Shown: one piece after another, positions 1 to 11,899 of the stretch
How the letters are laid out: each line of letters begins with the position of its first letter
Numbering within the stretch: the first letter of the stretch is position 1
Assembly (NCBI GenBank): GCA_032207245.1
Contig: CM063502.1
Location: 70,852,616-70,916,615 of the forward strand
DNA from: Pardosa pseudoannulata
Lineage: Eukaryota; Arthropoda; Arachnida; Araneae; Lycosidae
Reading direction: 5' to 3'
DNA length: 64,000 bases
Made by a program: the position numbers and the translations under genes
The notes under the pieces: generated by a model
What the model was told of the DNA's origin: nothing
Database searches by the model: none
Seen by the model: only the letters and a program-made list of their open reading frames with translations

Positions 1-960
1 ACATATTAAAATAAATGCCAATCGTAAAACAAACTTAACAATTTAATAAGAAGAATAGTTAAAGGTTTTTTACGCATATTACAATATGAAAGAGGGATGC
101 TGATTATTATTATTTTTTATGCGGATAGAATCATCACAGAACAGTTGTACACGACAGTTCAATATAGTTATATATGGATGTTCTGGGCAATAGTCCGGAT
201 GTCTATTTTTTAGTTTATCTCTAAGTGGTGATGTCAAAACATCACAAAATATTTAATGGTAAATTAGAACTATTTAAAATTAGGCTGATATTAAATAGAA
301 ATTAAATTAAAATTTAAGCAAATTTTATATGCATACTACTAACGGTTATTTTAAGCATCGGTAGTAAGCAAATAATGTCGTATATGCACAGGACAAATAT
401 ACAAACACAAAAACACAAACATACATACCTATGTGGGTGTGTATATATGTATGCCTGCATATGTTTCCTCAAACACTGGTTTATAAGGTAATAATCTTAG
501 AAAAAAGCACAGGGTTTCACAATCAACCGTTTGTTTGGAACAGTAAAAATGTCATATTTAATGAGTTCAATTTATATAATATGCAGGATAGATGAAAATA
601 GGGAAATTTTAAAGAAAAATATGAAAGAGAATAAAATGGTTTACTGTAGCATAAAATGTTACTCATATCTGCCTAGTATTTTATTTTTGCAGTCTTGCTT
701 GGATATGAAAGAAAAAACAAAACGTACATCATCCCTTGACTATGATTCTGATATTACATAAAAATATACTTACAACTATCTGAAATTTTAGGGTATTCCA
801 AAATGCCTTCTTTTATCAATACTTGAAATGAAAAATCTGTCAACAGATATACTGGAGAAATTAATTAAAATCTTATTGGAAGTTATTCTAAATTATGCTT
901 AATAATGATTTGAGAAAAACCAAAAGATATAGCATTTAAAGTAATTTTAAAAAAATAATA
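1..960. other. AT-rich sequence with no recognisable feature
   Basis: Short open frames here, the longest 76 codons at 531-761, have no recognisable motif and read like chance frames in AT-rich DNA. A short alternating purine-pyrimidine stretch with (GT) and (TATG) character lies around 430-460. I see no transposon termini or tRNA-like boxes. Confidence 0.6.
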
Positions 961-967
961 TTTGGAA

Positions 968-1830
968 CTAATAATTACAACTGTGACATTAACGTCGTAA
1001 TTACGATAGGTTAATATCTACATTATAAAGACGTGAATGGTTTGCTTCTGTATTAAAATGATTATTGTTAATAGTTTAAAAGGAAATTAATCTGAATAGT
1101 CAACAGCCTTTATTATAAACATTTAAGTTAATTAATAATTAATTATTAATTATCAATTTAATTTAGTTAATAATTAATAATGAATTTAGTTTTCACAATC
1201 TTATAAGTCCTATGGTTGCTAAAAATCTAATAAAATAAAAGAGTTTTTATCTTACGTGGATAAATGACTCTTATTAAATCCCTTATTGACTTCCAATTCA
1301 AACATTATTTACATTTATAATGTATAATTTCAGAAGTCTAATAATTACAACTGTGACACTAACGTCGTAATTATGATCGGTTAATATCTACATTATAAAA
1401 ATGTGAATGATTTGCTTCTGTGGTAAAATGATTATTGTTAACAGTTTTAAAAGAAAATTAATTTATATAGTCAATAGCTTTTATTCTAAAAATTTAAATT
1501 AATTAATAATTAAGTATTAATTTATCTTAGTTAATAATTAATAATGAATATAATTTTCACAATCTTATATGCCCTACGGTTGCTAAAAATGAAATAAAGT
1601 AAAAGAGTTTTTTCCTTACGTGGATAAATGACTCTTATTAAATCCCTTATTGACTTCCGATTCAAACATTATTTACGCTTATAATGTATAATTTCACAAT
1701 CTTGTAAGTATTATGGTTCTTAAATATCTAACTAAGTAAAAAAGTTTTTTCTTTGGTGGAAAAATGACTCTTATTAAATCCTTTATTGACTTCCGATTTA
1801 AACAATATTTACATTTATAATGTATAATTA
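968..1830. repeat. Tandem duplication, about 370-bp unit, two copies plus a partial third
   Basis: A block beginning CTAATAATTACAACTGTGAC at 968 recurs at 1338, giving a period of about 370 bp. The last 140 bp of the unit (shared words CTTATTAAATCC and TTATTGACTTCC) appears a third time at about 1690-1828. Copies differ by scattered substitutions and small indels, so this is not an assembly echo. Inside each unit lies a run of AATTAATAATTAA-type inverted repeats that could fold back. No coding capacity was seen. The origin is probably unequal exchange or replication slippage, which is inference. Confidence 0.85.
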
Positions 1831-2872
1831 CCCATTTCAATTCATTTGTTATTACCAGACACTTGTAATCTAATAAATGCACAGAGTTTTCATTGATGAC
1901 TTATTAAACTGAATCTTAATACTAGGATAAAAAGCATTAATACTCAAAAACTTTTTTTAGATAACATTAAAACAAATATTGACCTTTTGAACACCTAAAC
2001 AGCAATGCAAAATTTATTTTAGAAATGACTATTTTGTTTCCTGCTTACAAAATACTGAATACTTTATACTTTAAGAAGGATTTTTAGGATCGAACGAAAA
2101 TAAAAGGTTATGATATATAAATACCACTGCTTTCAGCTACCCGGAAATTGTTCGGATTATCTAACGAAATCATTCCGGAAGGGGTTTTCTATTTTAAAAT
2201 TTCAGAATTTCGAGGAAATGTGTATGTCTGATATTGATCCTAAACACGGTGTATATTTTGCAATTTCAACAACGTTTTTTTTTATTTTCTTAAGGATGTG
2301 AAATCATAAATCCTTTTAGAAAAACAGGAAAAACGATTCTTTTAACGTGGTACCTTAGAATATGAAAGACATAGAGGTAGAAAGTGCAAAGAAGCAAAAA
2401 TGTTTTTTTTTTAATAATTTTGTTTGGCTTCTGTTGCTAAAAACATGTACATGACCTTATATAGGGGTTTTATCCCACCAATCATTGTGTTTATACTGAG
2501 TCATGTGATGATTTTGTGGGAAATTAAACTAAGTTATAAAAAGAGTTATTATAATAATTGCTGAGGCAAGCATAAATATTTTTTTGCATCCGAAGTCGCC
2601 AGTTTTCCAGAATGAGACGGAAAAAACAAAATAATTTCACAAATGCAATTAAGGATAGAATCACCCTTAAGTTGTTACAAAATACAATTATAATTAAGTC
2701 GGTTTGTTTTTGGTTAAATTATCCTCACATATATATTTTAGTGTTTATATATACATAAATATACGCGAATAAATATTGTATATAGTTCATTCCTCAAATA
2801 CTTTTAATCTGTTTTACTTTGTTCCCTAAACATACGTTTTTAAAAGTAAATTATAAAATAAATCAATAGTAC

Positions 2873-3032
<160 letters not shown>

Positions 3033-3228
3033 TTTTATCGCGGTATCTTAGAATATGAAAGACAAGGAGGTAGAAAGTGCAAAGAAGCAAAAATGTTCTT
3101 TTTAATAATTTTGTTTGGCTTCTGTTGTTAAAAACAGTTACATGACCTTATATAGGGGTTTTATCCCACCAATCATTGTGTTTATAGTGAGTCATGTGAT
3201 GAGTTTGTGGGAAATTAAACTAAGCTAT

Positions 3229-3294
3229 ATAAAGAGTTATCATAACAATTCCTGAGGCAAGATAAAGAGTTATCATAACAATTCCTGAGGCAAG
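3229..3294. repeat. 33-bp direct duplication inside tandem unit 2
   Basis: The 33-bp segment beginning ATAAAGAGTTATCATAACAA is present twice in a row at 3229 and 3262. Units 1 and 3 have only one version of it, so the duplication arose after the larger units separated. Confidence 0.9.
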
Positions 3295-3591
3295 CATGAC
3301 TTTTTTTTGCATCCGAAGTCGCCAGTTCTCTAGAATGAGACGGAAAAAACAAAATAATTTCACAAATGCAATTAAAGGTAGAATCACCCTTAAGTTGTTA
3401 CAAAATACAATTATAATTAAGTTGGTTTGTTTTTGGTTAAATTATCCTCACATATATATTTTTGTGTTTATATATACATAACTATACGCGAATAAATATT
3501 GTATAGAGTTCATTCCTCAAGTACTTTTCATCTGTTTTACTTTATTCCCTAAACATAAGTTTTTAAAAATAAATTATAAAATAAATCAATA

Positions 3592-3593
<2 letters not shown>

Positions 3594-3632
<39 letters not shown>
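3594..3632. repeat. (TA)n microsatellite at the end of tandem unit 2
   Basis: About 39 bp of TA at the same position in the unit as the 150-bp tract of unit 1, showing different expansion of the same locus in neighbouring copies. Confidence 0.95.
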
Positions 3633-3635
<3 letters not shown>

Positions 3636-4112
3636 TTTTATCGCGGTATCTTAGAATATGAAACACATAGAAGTAGAAAGGGCAAAGAAGCAAAAATGTT
3701 TTTTTTTAATAATTTTATTTGGCATCTGTAGCTAAAAACATTTTCATGACCTTATATAGGGGTGTGATCCCACCAATCAATGTGTTTATAGTTAGTTATG
3801 TGATGACGCGGTGGGAAATTAAACTAAGTTATATAAAGAGTTATAAGGATTGCTGAGGCAAGCATGAATTATTTTTTTTTTTTGCATGTGAAGTAGCCAA
3901 TTTTCCAGAATGATACGGAAAAAAAATAATTTCACAAATGCAAAAAAGGATAGAATCACCCGAAAGGTGTTTCAAAATATAATTATAATTAAATTAGTTT
4001 GTTTTAAGTTCAGTTAGTCTCACATATATATTTTTGTGTTTATATATACATATATTTACGCGAATAAATATATATAGTTTATTCCTCAAGTACTTTTCAT
4101 CTGTTTTACATT

Positions 4113-5092
4113 ATTCCCTAAACATAAGTTTTTGAAAATAAATAATTATCACTTGCTTATTATATTAATAGAAAAATCTCACATTTAATTAAATTAGTTC
4201 ATTCAGTATAAATTTTGATAAACTATATTCTTCACGTTCAGTAATAAATGAAGTGAACATATATATGTGAACTAATAGAAATATCGTGTTGAAGACTAGT
4301 TTAATTCAATCGGAAAATTTTTAGGCTGATAAATGCATGTAAAGAGTTATTTTGAAAGCTATTTAAATTTTCACTTTCTCAGCAATTTAAGTAACCAAAC
4401 TAATTCCATTTCATTTAGATATTTGTAAGATATCTGTGTTAAATTAGAATTCAAATGCTCAACGTCACTTAAAACACTATCACGAGAAATATTTTATTGG
4501 AATTTTTTTTTTACTAGAATGTAAAAGTTTTCTATTGTTTATGAATTATTTTTAATTATATAAATAATCATCAATAACCAATTACATTATTATCACTTTG
4601 TTTTATATTATTCCCTAAACATAGGTTTTTGAAAAAAATCATTATCACTTGCTTATTATGTTAATAGAAAAATATCGCATTTAATTAAATTGGTTCATTT
4701 AGTATAAATTTTGATAAACTATATTCTTCACGTTCAGTAATAAATGAAGTGAACATATATATGTGAACTAATAGAAATATCGTGTTGAAGACTAGTTTAA
4801 TTCAATCGGAAAATTTTTAGGCTGATAAATGCATGTAAAGAGTTATTTTGAACGCTATTTAAATTTTCACTTTCTCAGCAATTTAAGTAACCAAACTAAT
4901 TCCATTTCATTTAGATATTTGTAAGATATCTGTGTTAAATTAGAATTCAAATGCTCAACGTCACTTAAAACACTATCACGAGAAATATTTTATTGGAATT
5001 TTTTTTTTACTAGAATGTAAAAGTTTTCTATTGTTTATGAATTATTTTTAATTATATAAATAATCATCAATAACCAATTACATTATTATCTT
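4113..5092. repeat. Near-identical 497-bp tandem duplication
   Basis: The segment beginning ATTCCCTAAACATAAG at 4113 recurs at 4610 with only a few substitutions and small indels, ending near 5092. Identity is visibly higher than in the neighbouring 370-bp and 560-bp duplications, so this looks like the youngest event in the cluster. Each unit starts with the same ATTCCCTAAACATA word found near the 3' part of the upstream units, so the duplication boundary reused that family. No coding potential was seen. Confidence 0.92.
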
Positions 5093-6694
5093 TTTTAATT
5101 ACGGAAATATATTAAATTTCAGTTAAAATAGTTTATTTAAAAGTAATTTTAACTTTATCACTTTTAATAAAATGAAATACAAAAATGTTTAATAGCTGAA
5201 AAACATATTTTTCTATTCTTAGGCAGTTTTATAAAAACCCATTTTAATGTTGAAATCTTAAAATTTATTAATTTTTAGAAAAGGCATTCCTTTATTCTAT
5301 TCATTAATTTAATTAGAATAACTTTAATGTGCTATAATATATACTTTTAGCGGAATATTTTCTATAGATAAGTGTTCAATTGCATTGAGAAGATTATTAA
5401 TATATGATAAACAGAAAACTTTAGATTTTGTTGATTTTATTTTATTAGAATATTCTATCCTAATAGACAATTCCTTTGTTTTATAGCACACGACTTAAAA
5501 CAGGTCTTCACATTAATTCTAGTTCAGGGACATTCTAATTCCTGTTCAAGAAACATTTTTTGCCATATTTAACCATTTAACGAATTGAAGCGCATTATTT
5601 TGGGATTCTGAGCTGAGAATTATTTTGATTGTATATAAATATTACGGGAAACTTAGAAAATATTTTAATGTGAAATAGTTTTTATTAATTTATCATTTGC
5701 TTCATATCAGTAGACCTTTCATGAATTTCTTCACTCATACTTTTGTTTTTATCTTTAAAAATAAAATGTGCTCCTTTTTTAAGAATATATAAAAGCCTTA
5801 AATATATATAAATTTATATGTGTTGGGCAAATTAACATCCTTCTTAAGCGGTTAAAAGTTTATAAAAATTAACAAAAACCTATAAGAAAAAATATTTTAT
5901 ACGGAAAAATCTAAAGATTGTTTTGAGAAGCTAATTATTTTCATATTTTTGGGTAAAATTTATTTTATTCACTCTTAGGTAAACGGGATTAAAATGTATT
6001 AAATTATAATATAATTCGTAAAACATTGATTAATAATTTTTATATTAAATTGTAACTATTGCACTTTCTTTAAAAATTAATAATGTTAATCTTTGAAGTA
6101 ATTTTAAAACGGCATTTAAGTTTTAGCAAGTGAAATGTACATAAATGTTAAAAAATTTAATATATTATTTTTCATGCATCGCAGGAGCAAAAATTCATTT
6201 AACAGTCTCCTGTATTATGATAAAAAGAAATATAAAGATTCTTAGAGCATAAAATTAACTGGATTATTTAAAATAGAATTCATTTAAAGCAACTTTATTG
6301 AAGAATTTCATAATTTTTCGAAGCGTGCTTATTGTTATTTTAACAACGATATGACACAAAGAAAATACAATGTCGGATATTCTAAAATTTTAAATTTATT
6401 AGTATAACAAAATATATGAGTTTCTTACCTTTATTTTCCTAGCTCTTGTTTCAGAGAAATGGGTTGTACGTAATTAAAGTTTTTCTTAACAATATCACTA
6501 ATTTTGTATTAAACATTTTTTATCAGAGAAAAATCCACTTTAAGGGAAAAATAGAATACATTTCTCAAAGCTTATTTTCATTTTATCAAGTAACCTCTTA
6601 AAGGAAATATAAATGGATTAACTGAAATTGATGTAAAATTATGCATATCAACTATTCATAGTTCATAATGAATACTCTCACGATATATTTTACA
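5093..6694. other. AT-rich sequence with no recognisable feature
   Basis: Very AT-rich sequence with stops in all frames. No transposon ends, tRNA-like boxes, tandem units or convincing splice-bounded frames were noticed. Confidence 0.6.
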
Positions 6695-6867
6695 ATCTAA
6701 TGAATTAGAGAGAAAGGAAATTGAAATTTAGTATTAAAACTTTACAGTGAAGAAATTTCAAAAATTGTTTAAAATTTTAAGTAATAAAAATTGTCAGCAA
6801 GTTTCCGCGACTACGTCATACCGCACTTGCGGTACGAACCGCAACTCCCAGAGTAAGGGCCCTTATT

Positions 6868-8301
6868 TTGCCAGCCGCAATTGAGATTGTAGAAATTATG
6901 TTTGGAGATAATTTTGCAAAACAATTGCAGTCTATACCTGTTTCAAATGATACTGTTGCCCGTCGAATTGCTGATATAGCTGAAGATGTAGAGTGTCAGC
7001 TTTTGTCGAAGTTGCGTGACAAATTGTTTTCAATACAACTCGATGAGGCAACAGATAGTAATAAAGATGCTCATTTCATTGCCTATGTTAGATTTTGTGA
7101 TGATTTGTCAGTAGTAGAAGAATTACTTTTCTGCAAACCAATAGAACTCAAAGCAACAGCACTCGCATTATTTGCTATCTTAAATGATTTTATGAACGAG
7201 GCAAACATAGAATGGAAAAATTGCGTCGGAATATGCACCGATGGTGCTCGTTCTATGTCCGGAAGATTCCAAAGTATTCAAGCACTTGTGAAACAAAAAT
7301 CGCCACAGTGCGTCTGGACACATTGCATGATCCACAGAGAAGCTTTGGCTTCCAAAGAAATGAGTCCTGGTTTGAATATTGTGTTAACTACGGTTGTAAC
7401 CGTAGTAAATTATATAAAAATGAGACCCCTGAAATCAAGAATCTTTTCCGCACTTTGTAAAGACATGGGTGCAGTACATTCAGCGTTACTATTTTATTGC
7501 GAGGCAAGATGGTTATCACGAGGGAAATTTTTGCAACGTGTTTATGAATTAAAAGAAGAAATCGCCGTTTTCCTAGAAGAGGAAAACAGACCGGAAGCTG
7601 AGAATTTTCGCGATAGTTTATTTGTGATGAAATTGAGCTACATGGTCGACATATTCGAGAAATTAAATAACTTGAATCTTCATCTGCAAGGAGCAAATAC
7701 ACATATATTGGATACGAGTGATAAAGTTAATGCTTTTTGTAGGAAATTGGAATTGTGGAGCAGAAATTTAAAGCAAGAAAACTTAACAATGTTTGCAAAT
7801 TTGAATGATTGTATTAAAACTTACAAGGCTGAAGAACAACATGTAAAAGTTGTTTTTGCAACCATTGAAAATCATTTAGCAATGCTAGCAAAGAATTTTA
7901 AAAAGTACTTTCTTGCTGACGACAAACTGATATCAAGTTACAAGTGGGTGAGGGATCCATTTCAAAATACTCCCGAAGGACTCTCAATTGAAGAGGAAGA
8001 AACCTTCATAGACTTCACGGCAAGCGGCGAAACCAAAAGACAATTTAGTAATAAATCACTCTTTGAATTTTGGGCAGGAGTGGATGATGAGTTTTCTGCA
8101 CTAAAAACAAGGGCATTTCGCATTCTACTACCATTTTCAACATCTTACCTTTGTGAAACTGGATTTTCTGCGGTGGCTTCTTTGAAGACAAAATATAGAT
8201 CTCAGCTAAATATAGAAAAAGAACTGAGAGTGTCTATTTCTAATATTAAACCCTCCTTCGAAAAACTTTGCTCTGAAAGACAGGCCCAAGGAAGTCACTA
8301 A
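6868..8301 (+). CDS. hAT transposase (ZBED5/FAM200-like), N-terminally truncated, frame intact
   Basis: A 477-codon open frame counted from the TTG at 6868; the first ATG is at 6898 and the frame stays open upstream to a stop at 6778. Residues quoted count from 6868. It reads as the catalytic part of a hAT transposase: LDEATDS at 58-64 with the likely first catalytic Asp59, CTDGA at 123-127 with Asp125, the Cys/His stretch THCMIHREAL at 151-160, a CEARWL motif at 211-216, and the C-terminal dimerisation region at about 415-465 with CETGFSAVASLKTKYRSQL, where Glu430 is the expected third acidic residue. Family members normally carry an N-terminal BED zinc finger ahead of the ILPAA segment; none is encoded here. 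No stop or frameshift interrupts the retained part, unlike every other transposase remnant in the window. It may be a recently inserted but defective copy, or less likely a domesticated transposase. No promoter was identified. Confidence 0.88.
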   Translation: MPAAIEIVEIMFGDNFAKQLQSIPVSNDTVARRIADIAEDVECQLLSKLRDKLFSIQLDEATDSNKDAHFIAYVRFCDDLSVVEELLFCKPIELKATALALFAILNDFMNEANIEWKNCVGICTDGARSMSGRFQSIQALVKQKSPQCVWTHCMIHREALASKEMSPGLNIVLTTVVTVVNYIKMRPLKSRIFSALCKDMGAVHSALLFYCEARWLSRGKFLQRVYELKEEIAVFLEEENRPEAENFRDSLFVMKLSYMVDIFEKLNNLNLHLQGANTHILDTSDKVNAFCRKLELWSRNLKQENLTMFANLNDCIKTYKAEEQHVKVVFATIENHLAMLAKNFKKYFLADDKLISSYKWVRDPFQNTPEGLSIEEEETFIDFTASGETKRQFSNKSLFEFWAGVDDEFSALKTRAFRILLPFSTSYLCETGFSAVASLKTKYRSQLNIEKELRVSISNIKPSFEKLCSERQAQGSH

Positions 8302-8483
8302 TAATTATTAAATTTGTTTTTAATTTAGTAAGTTGTTTTAATTTAATAAGTTAATTATTAAATATGTCGAAATGTATTTTGTTTTGTATGTGTGTGTGTG
8401 TGTTCTTTCCTTTCAGTCACTTAATCAATTTTTTTAAATAACATTTTCTCTTGGATATGCTCGCGCCCCCCCATTAGTGTGCT

Positions 8484-8527
8484 CGCGCCCCCCTAGGGGG
8501 GCGCGCCCCACAGGTTGAGAATCACTG
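8484..8527. repeat. hAT right terminus with perfect 22-bp GC palindrome
   Basis: Positions 8484-8505 form a perfect 22-bp palindrome: CGCGCCCCCCT followed by its exact reverse complement. It is followed at 8511-8527 by the terminal repeat ending GAGAATCACTG. The block is strikingly GC-rich in an otherwise AT-rich window. Subterminal repeats of hAT elements commonly bind the transposase; that role here is inference. Confidence 0.85.
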
Positions 8528-8539
8528 ATCTAATGAGAT

Positions 8540-9763
8540 ATCTTAATTTTTACTTTTAGTATTCTTTAGTTAAAAGCGTAGTGCTTACAGCGGTGTATAT
8601 CCTAAATTTAAAAATATTTTTATAAATATTTAACATATTTAAACAAGTTTCAACTGAAATATTTTTCTTGTCTCAATATAACAAAATAGATGTTAAACAA
8701 TAAAAAAATGTTATTTATAAAGTAAGATTTTCGAGATCTGTAAATGGAAAAAAGACCTCATTGCTTGTAAAGATTTAGTTTAAATCATACCACAATATTT
8801 CAGTTACTTCTCAACATAATAACCACCGGAATTGTAACACGTGGCATACCATGGGATAATTTGCATTATATTTTATTATAATTTGTAAAGCTAGAGTATT
8901 TTGATGACACTATGTAAAGGCATGTAATATTTGATGTACTTAACTAAACATTCCCTAGATTTTTCCTTTTCTACTTAAAGCAAGAGTAAAACGGATTTTA
9001 TTTTCTATCATTGTATTTAAATCAATAGAGAATAAAAATAATTGAAAAAGATAGTGTAGTAACATAAAAGGGAAATGAAAACAAAAAAGAAAATAATTTA
9101 GGAAATGGAGTCTCATGATTATTGTCAATAAATACGCTTGTTACTTAACTTATGTTTATAAATCGGTCGATATTAAATATGAAAATATTTTTTTAAATAA
9201 TAATAATTAAAGTTGAAAAAATAGTTTTAGTTCAAATAATAAAAGAGATTTGTTTGTTAGCATTAATAAAGCAAAATCTTTATTTGTATTTTAAATGCTA
9301 ATCCAGATTTCAATGAGTTATTTTTTCTCTGTAACATTGATTTCAATTACCGTTAAGCATAAAAGTAAAGTACATTCAGACCGCTGAACTTCTTCCCAAA
9401 ATAAAATGATAAAAATTTATTCTTAAAATTTTGTTCTTAAAATTAACTTTTAACATAATCAATCACCTTTAATTTTCCTGTTTATTTTATTTAACTGCAT
9501 CATAACTGGCATAGGTAAGGTACAGTTTCAATAAATGACATTTCCAGATATGGTTGGTCGAAAATGCAGTAAGAAACTTTAATTGGAAGCGAAAGCATCT
9601 TTTAATTTTTCTTTAACGATGGCATATATTCATCCTTTGCGTTTATTAATATTGTCTGGGTATTTCTCATAGGTATTTGCTAGGATTAAAAAGATTTTGG
9701 TTAATAATTTCCAAAATTTGAGGATTTTATAACAATAATAAGTTAAAATAATTAAAAATTCTT
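8540..9763. other. AT-rich sequence with no recognisable feature
   Basis: Stops occur in all frames. No transposon ends or repeats were recognised before the (TA)n block. Confidence 0.55.
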
Positions 9764-10148
<385 letters not shown>

Positions 10149-10828
10149 TGTTTCTATACTAAAATATCATAAAATTACCCTTTGAGTTAATAATTAATTT
10201 TCGCTCTTCGTAATGTCAATGAGGTACGTTTATAAAGTGTATCAGATATAATGTTTAATCATGTTGTTTACCATTGCATTTTCAAAACTTATTCTAAGTT
10301 AATTCGATATTGTAGAAACGTTAATAAGCGGTCATAACATTTTCAATGAGAGTTTGGAGTTTATAATTCGGATAGATTCCAAAAGTATCGAATTACACCA
10401 AATGTTTAGTCTGCAAGTGTAGTAGCATACTAATCCACTGGGTTCAATAGAAAATGAGTATTTGTTACGAGTTAATCTGGGCAAAGAAAAACTAAATAAT
10501 AATACTGTATAGTATAGAATAATTGGTAATTAATTCTGTAACATTTACATGGACATTAAGAACATGAGCTGTTTTGTATAGTATAACAACATCAAACTAT
10601 AGTAATATATAAAGTCATTATATCAATTTATTGGGAATAGTTCTAGACAATTACCAATGTATCTAAAATTAGTTACTAGATAACATCCTTGATGTATATT
10701 TTAAATTCAATAAAAGTAAACATTTATTATTAATTATTTACAATCATATAAGATCTCTTCAGATAAATTAATTTCCTTCTAGGAATTTCTTTGGATGGAA
10801 AATCTTCATGATAGCGGATAGAAATATA

Positions 10829-11760
10829 CAAGGCATGGAACTTTAATAGTGGTAATTATTTATTTACATGGAATACAAAAGTGATTCATGTCACCATGTT
10901 TTACAGTCCTTGTATATAGTCGTCAGCATTCTGTGTAACCCGTTTCCAAAGATGTGGATGTCGCAGTATACTTGTAGAAGCGCCTGTTATGTTGATAGTT
11001 CGAATGGACCGGCCTATTGCTGCAAGAATCTCTGGAACAGTTCTGAAGAGAATACCACTAAGTGGTTTCTTCCTCATACGAATTAAGTCACAAGCGCTTA
11101 GATTTGAGGAGTATGCTGGATGGTAAAGCACATCCCAGGCCCATCAATCGTACATATCAGTCACAGCTTGGCCGAGCATTGCCATGCAGAATAATAGAGC
11201 GATTCTGCAGAAAGTGCAGAATTTTGCTCATGCTCAGGGGCTCCCTGAGAGTATGCAGCACAGAAGTATGCTTAAATTCTGTCTTTCGAACCAGCTCACG
11301 AATCGTTTTGACATCGATTACTGTCCATTAGTGCGGCGACAGCATGCATTTCTGCATCGCTGATACTAGGACGACCTGACGGATGCATGTCCGCCACATT
11401 TTGGCGTTCTTCATTGAAGGCATTTACACATCTTTCTACAATTCTGTAAGAAATGGAGTTCCCCCGCAATCCTCTTGAAGCCCTAGATGAAATTGTATTG
11501 ATGTAAGATATCTGGTACATTGAATTTTTATCCATTTTCGTTGTTCTTGTTTGAAAACATCCTAACAACGATTACTTTAGAATGCAAGATAATACAAGGA
11601 TCAGTTCTTCACGTCACTACACATTTGTATGACGTAGAAAGGACGAGTCTTTTTGCTGAGAGGTAAGGTAGGTATGTAGCTTATCTGTGGTATACGCGAT
11701 ATTCTTTGGTTTTGTAGCATTTTTACAGCAGTGTTGCCACTATTAAAGTTTCAACCCTCG
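10829..11760 (-). mobile_element. Mariner element with both terminal inverted repeats, internally deleted
   Basis: A 932-bp element flanked by TA at 10827-10828 and 11761-11762. Read inward, the left end is CAAGGCATGGAACTTTAATA and the right end is CGAGGGTTGAAACTTTAATA; both continue GTGG. The shared core AACTTTAATAGTGG is a mariner-type terminal repeat. The transposase remnant lies on the minus strand. A full-length mariner is usually about 1.3 kb, so roughly 0.3-0.4 kb is missing. A SINE copy begins almost directly beyond the right end. Confidence 0.85.
10890..11568 (-). pseudogene. Mariner transposase pseudogene
   Basis: Minus-strand translation gives, in order, a helix-turn-helix-like N-terminal part with CVNAFNEERQNVAD and HPSGRPSIS (comparable to the 'F..GR.SV.D..RSGRPS' stretch of mariner transposases), then a short TIRELVRKTEFKHTSV segment, then an abrupt junction to RSIILHGNARPS. 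The last matches the 'LLHDNARPH' motif but with the catalytic Asp replaced by Gly. The C-terminal part has HPAYSSNLSACD, matching 'HPPYSPDLAPCD' with the last catalytic Asp of the PDL triplet changed to Asn. A central portion is missing at the junction, and stops and frameshifts follow. The protein would be catalytically dead. The first ATG considered is at about 11568. Confidence 0.82.
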
Positions 11761-11769
11761 TAGTTTTTC

Positions 11770-11897
11770 TACATGAGGACTAACGTCACCGACACTCACT
11801 GCTTAAAGCCGATTTCGAACGGCTACAAATATTCATGCTAGCAGCCAGATTCAAACACACAAACTTTGGTTCGATAAGCAGCACCCTACTCATTTAA
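11770..11897 (-). mobile_element. tRNA-derived SINE copy, diverged
   Basis: On the plus strand it carries AAGCCGATTTCGAACGGCTA and CCAGATTCAAACACACAAAC, which align with the better preserved SINE at 14870-15040. It lies 10 bp beyond the mariner end. The A-box half is degraded. Confidence 0.65.
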
Positions 11898-11899
11898 TC

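Larger units (their letters stand above)
6781..8527 (+). mobile_element. hAT-superfamily DNA transposon, left end lost or unrecognised
   Basis: The right end is clear. Reading inward on the minus strand from 8527, it begins CAGTGATTCTCAACCTGTGG, a classic hAT terminus, and is preceded by an unusually GC-rich subterminal block at 8461-8510. The word ATCTAATG, with a further A, directly follows the terminus at 8528-8535 and also occurs at 6695-6702, consistent with the 8-bp target duplication of hAT elements. The sequence just inside that left copy, however, does not resemble the right terminus. The left end is therefore uncertain and the element looks 5'-truncated or rearranged. The coding frame is described separately. 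Confidence 0.8.

Noticed and set aside
6746..6760. CAGTGAAG as the left terminus of the hAT element
   Set aside because: Only the first six bases agree with the right end, and the flanking octamer does not match ATCTAATG.
7388..7702. 104-codon minus-strand frame
   Set aside because: It is a shadow of the hAT transposase frame on the opposite strand.
11062..11331. 89-codon plus-strand frame
   Set aside because: It is antisense to the mariner transposase pseudogene.
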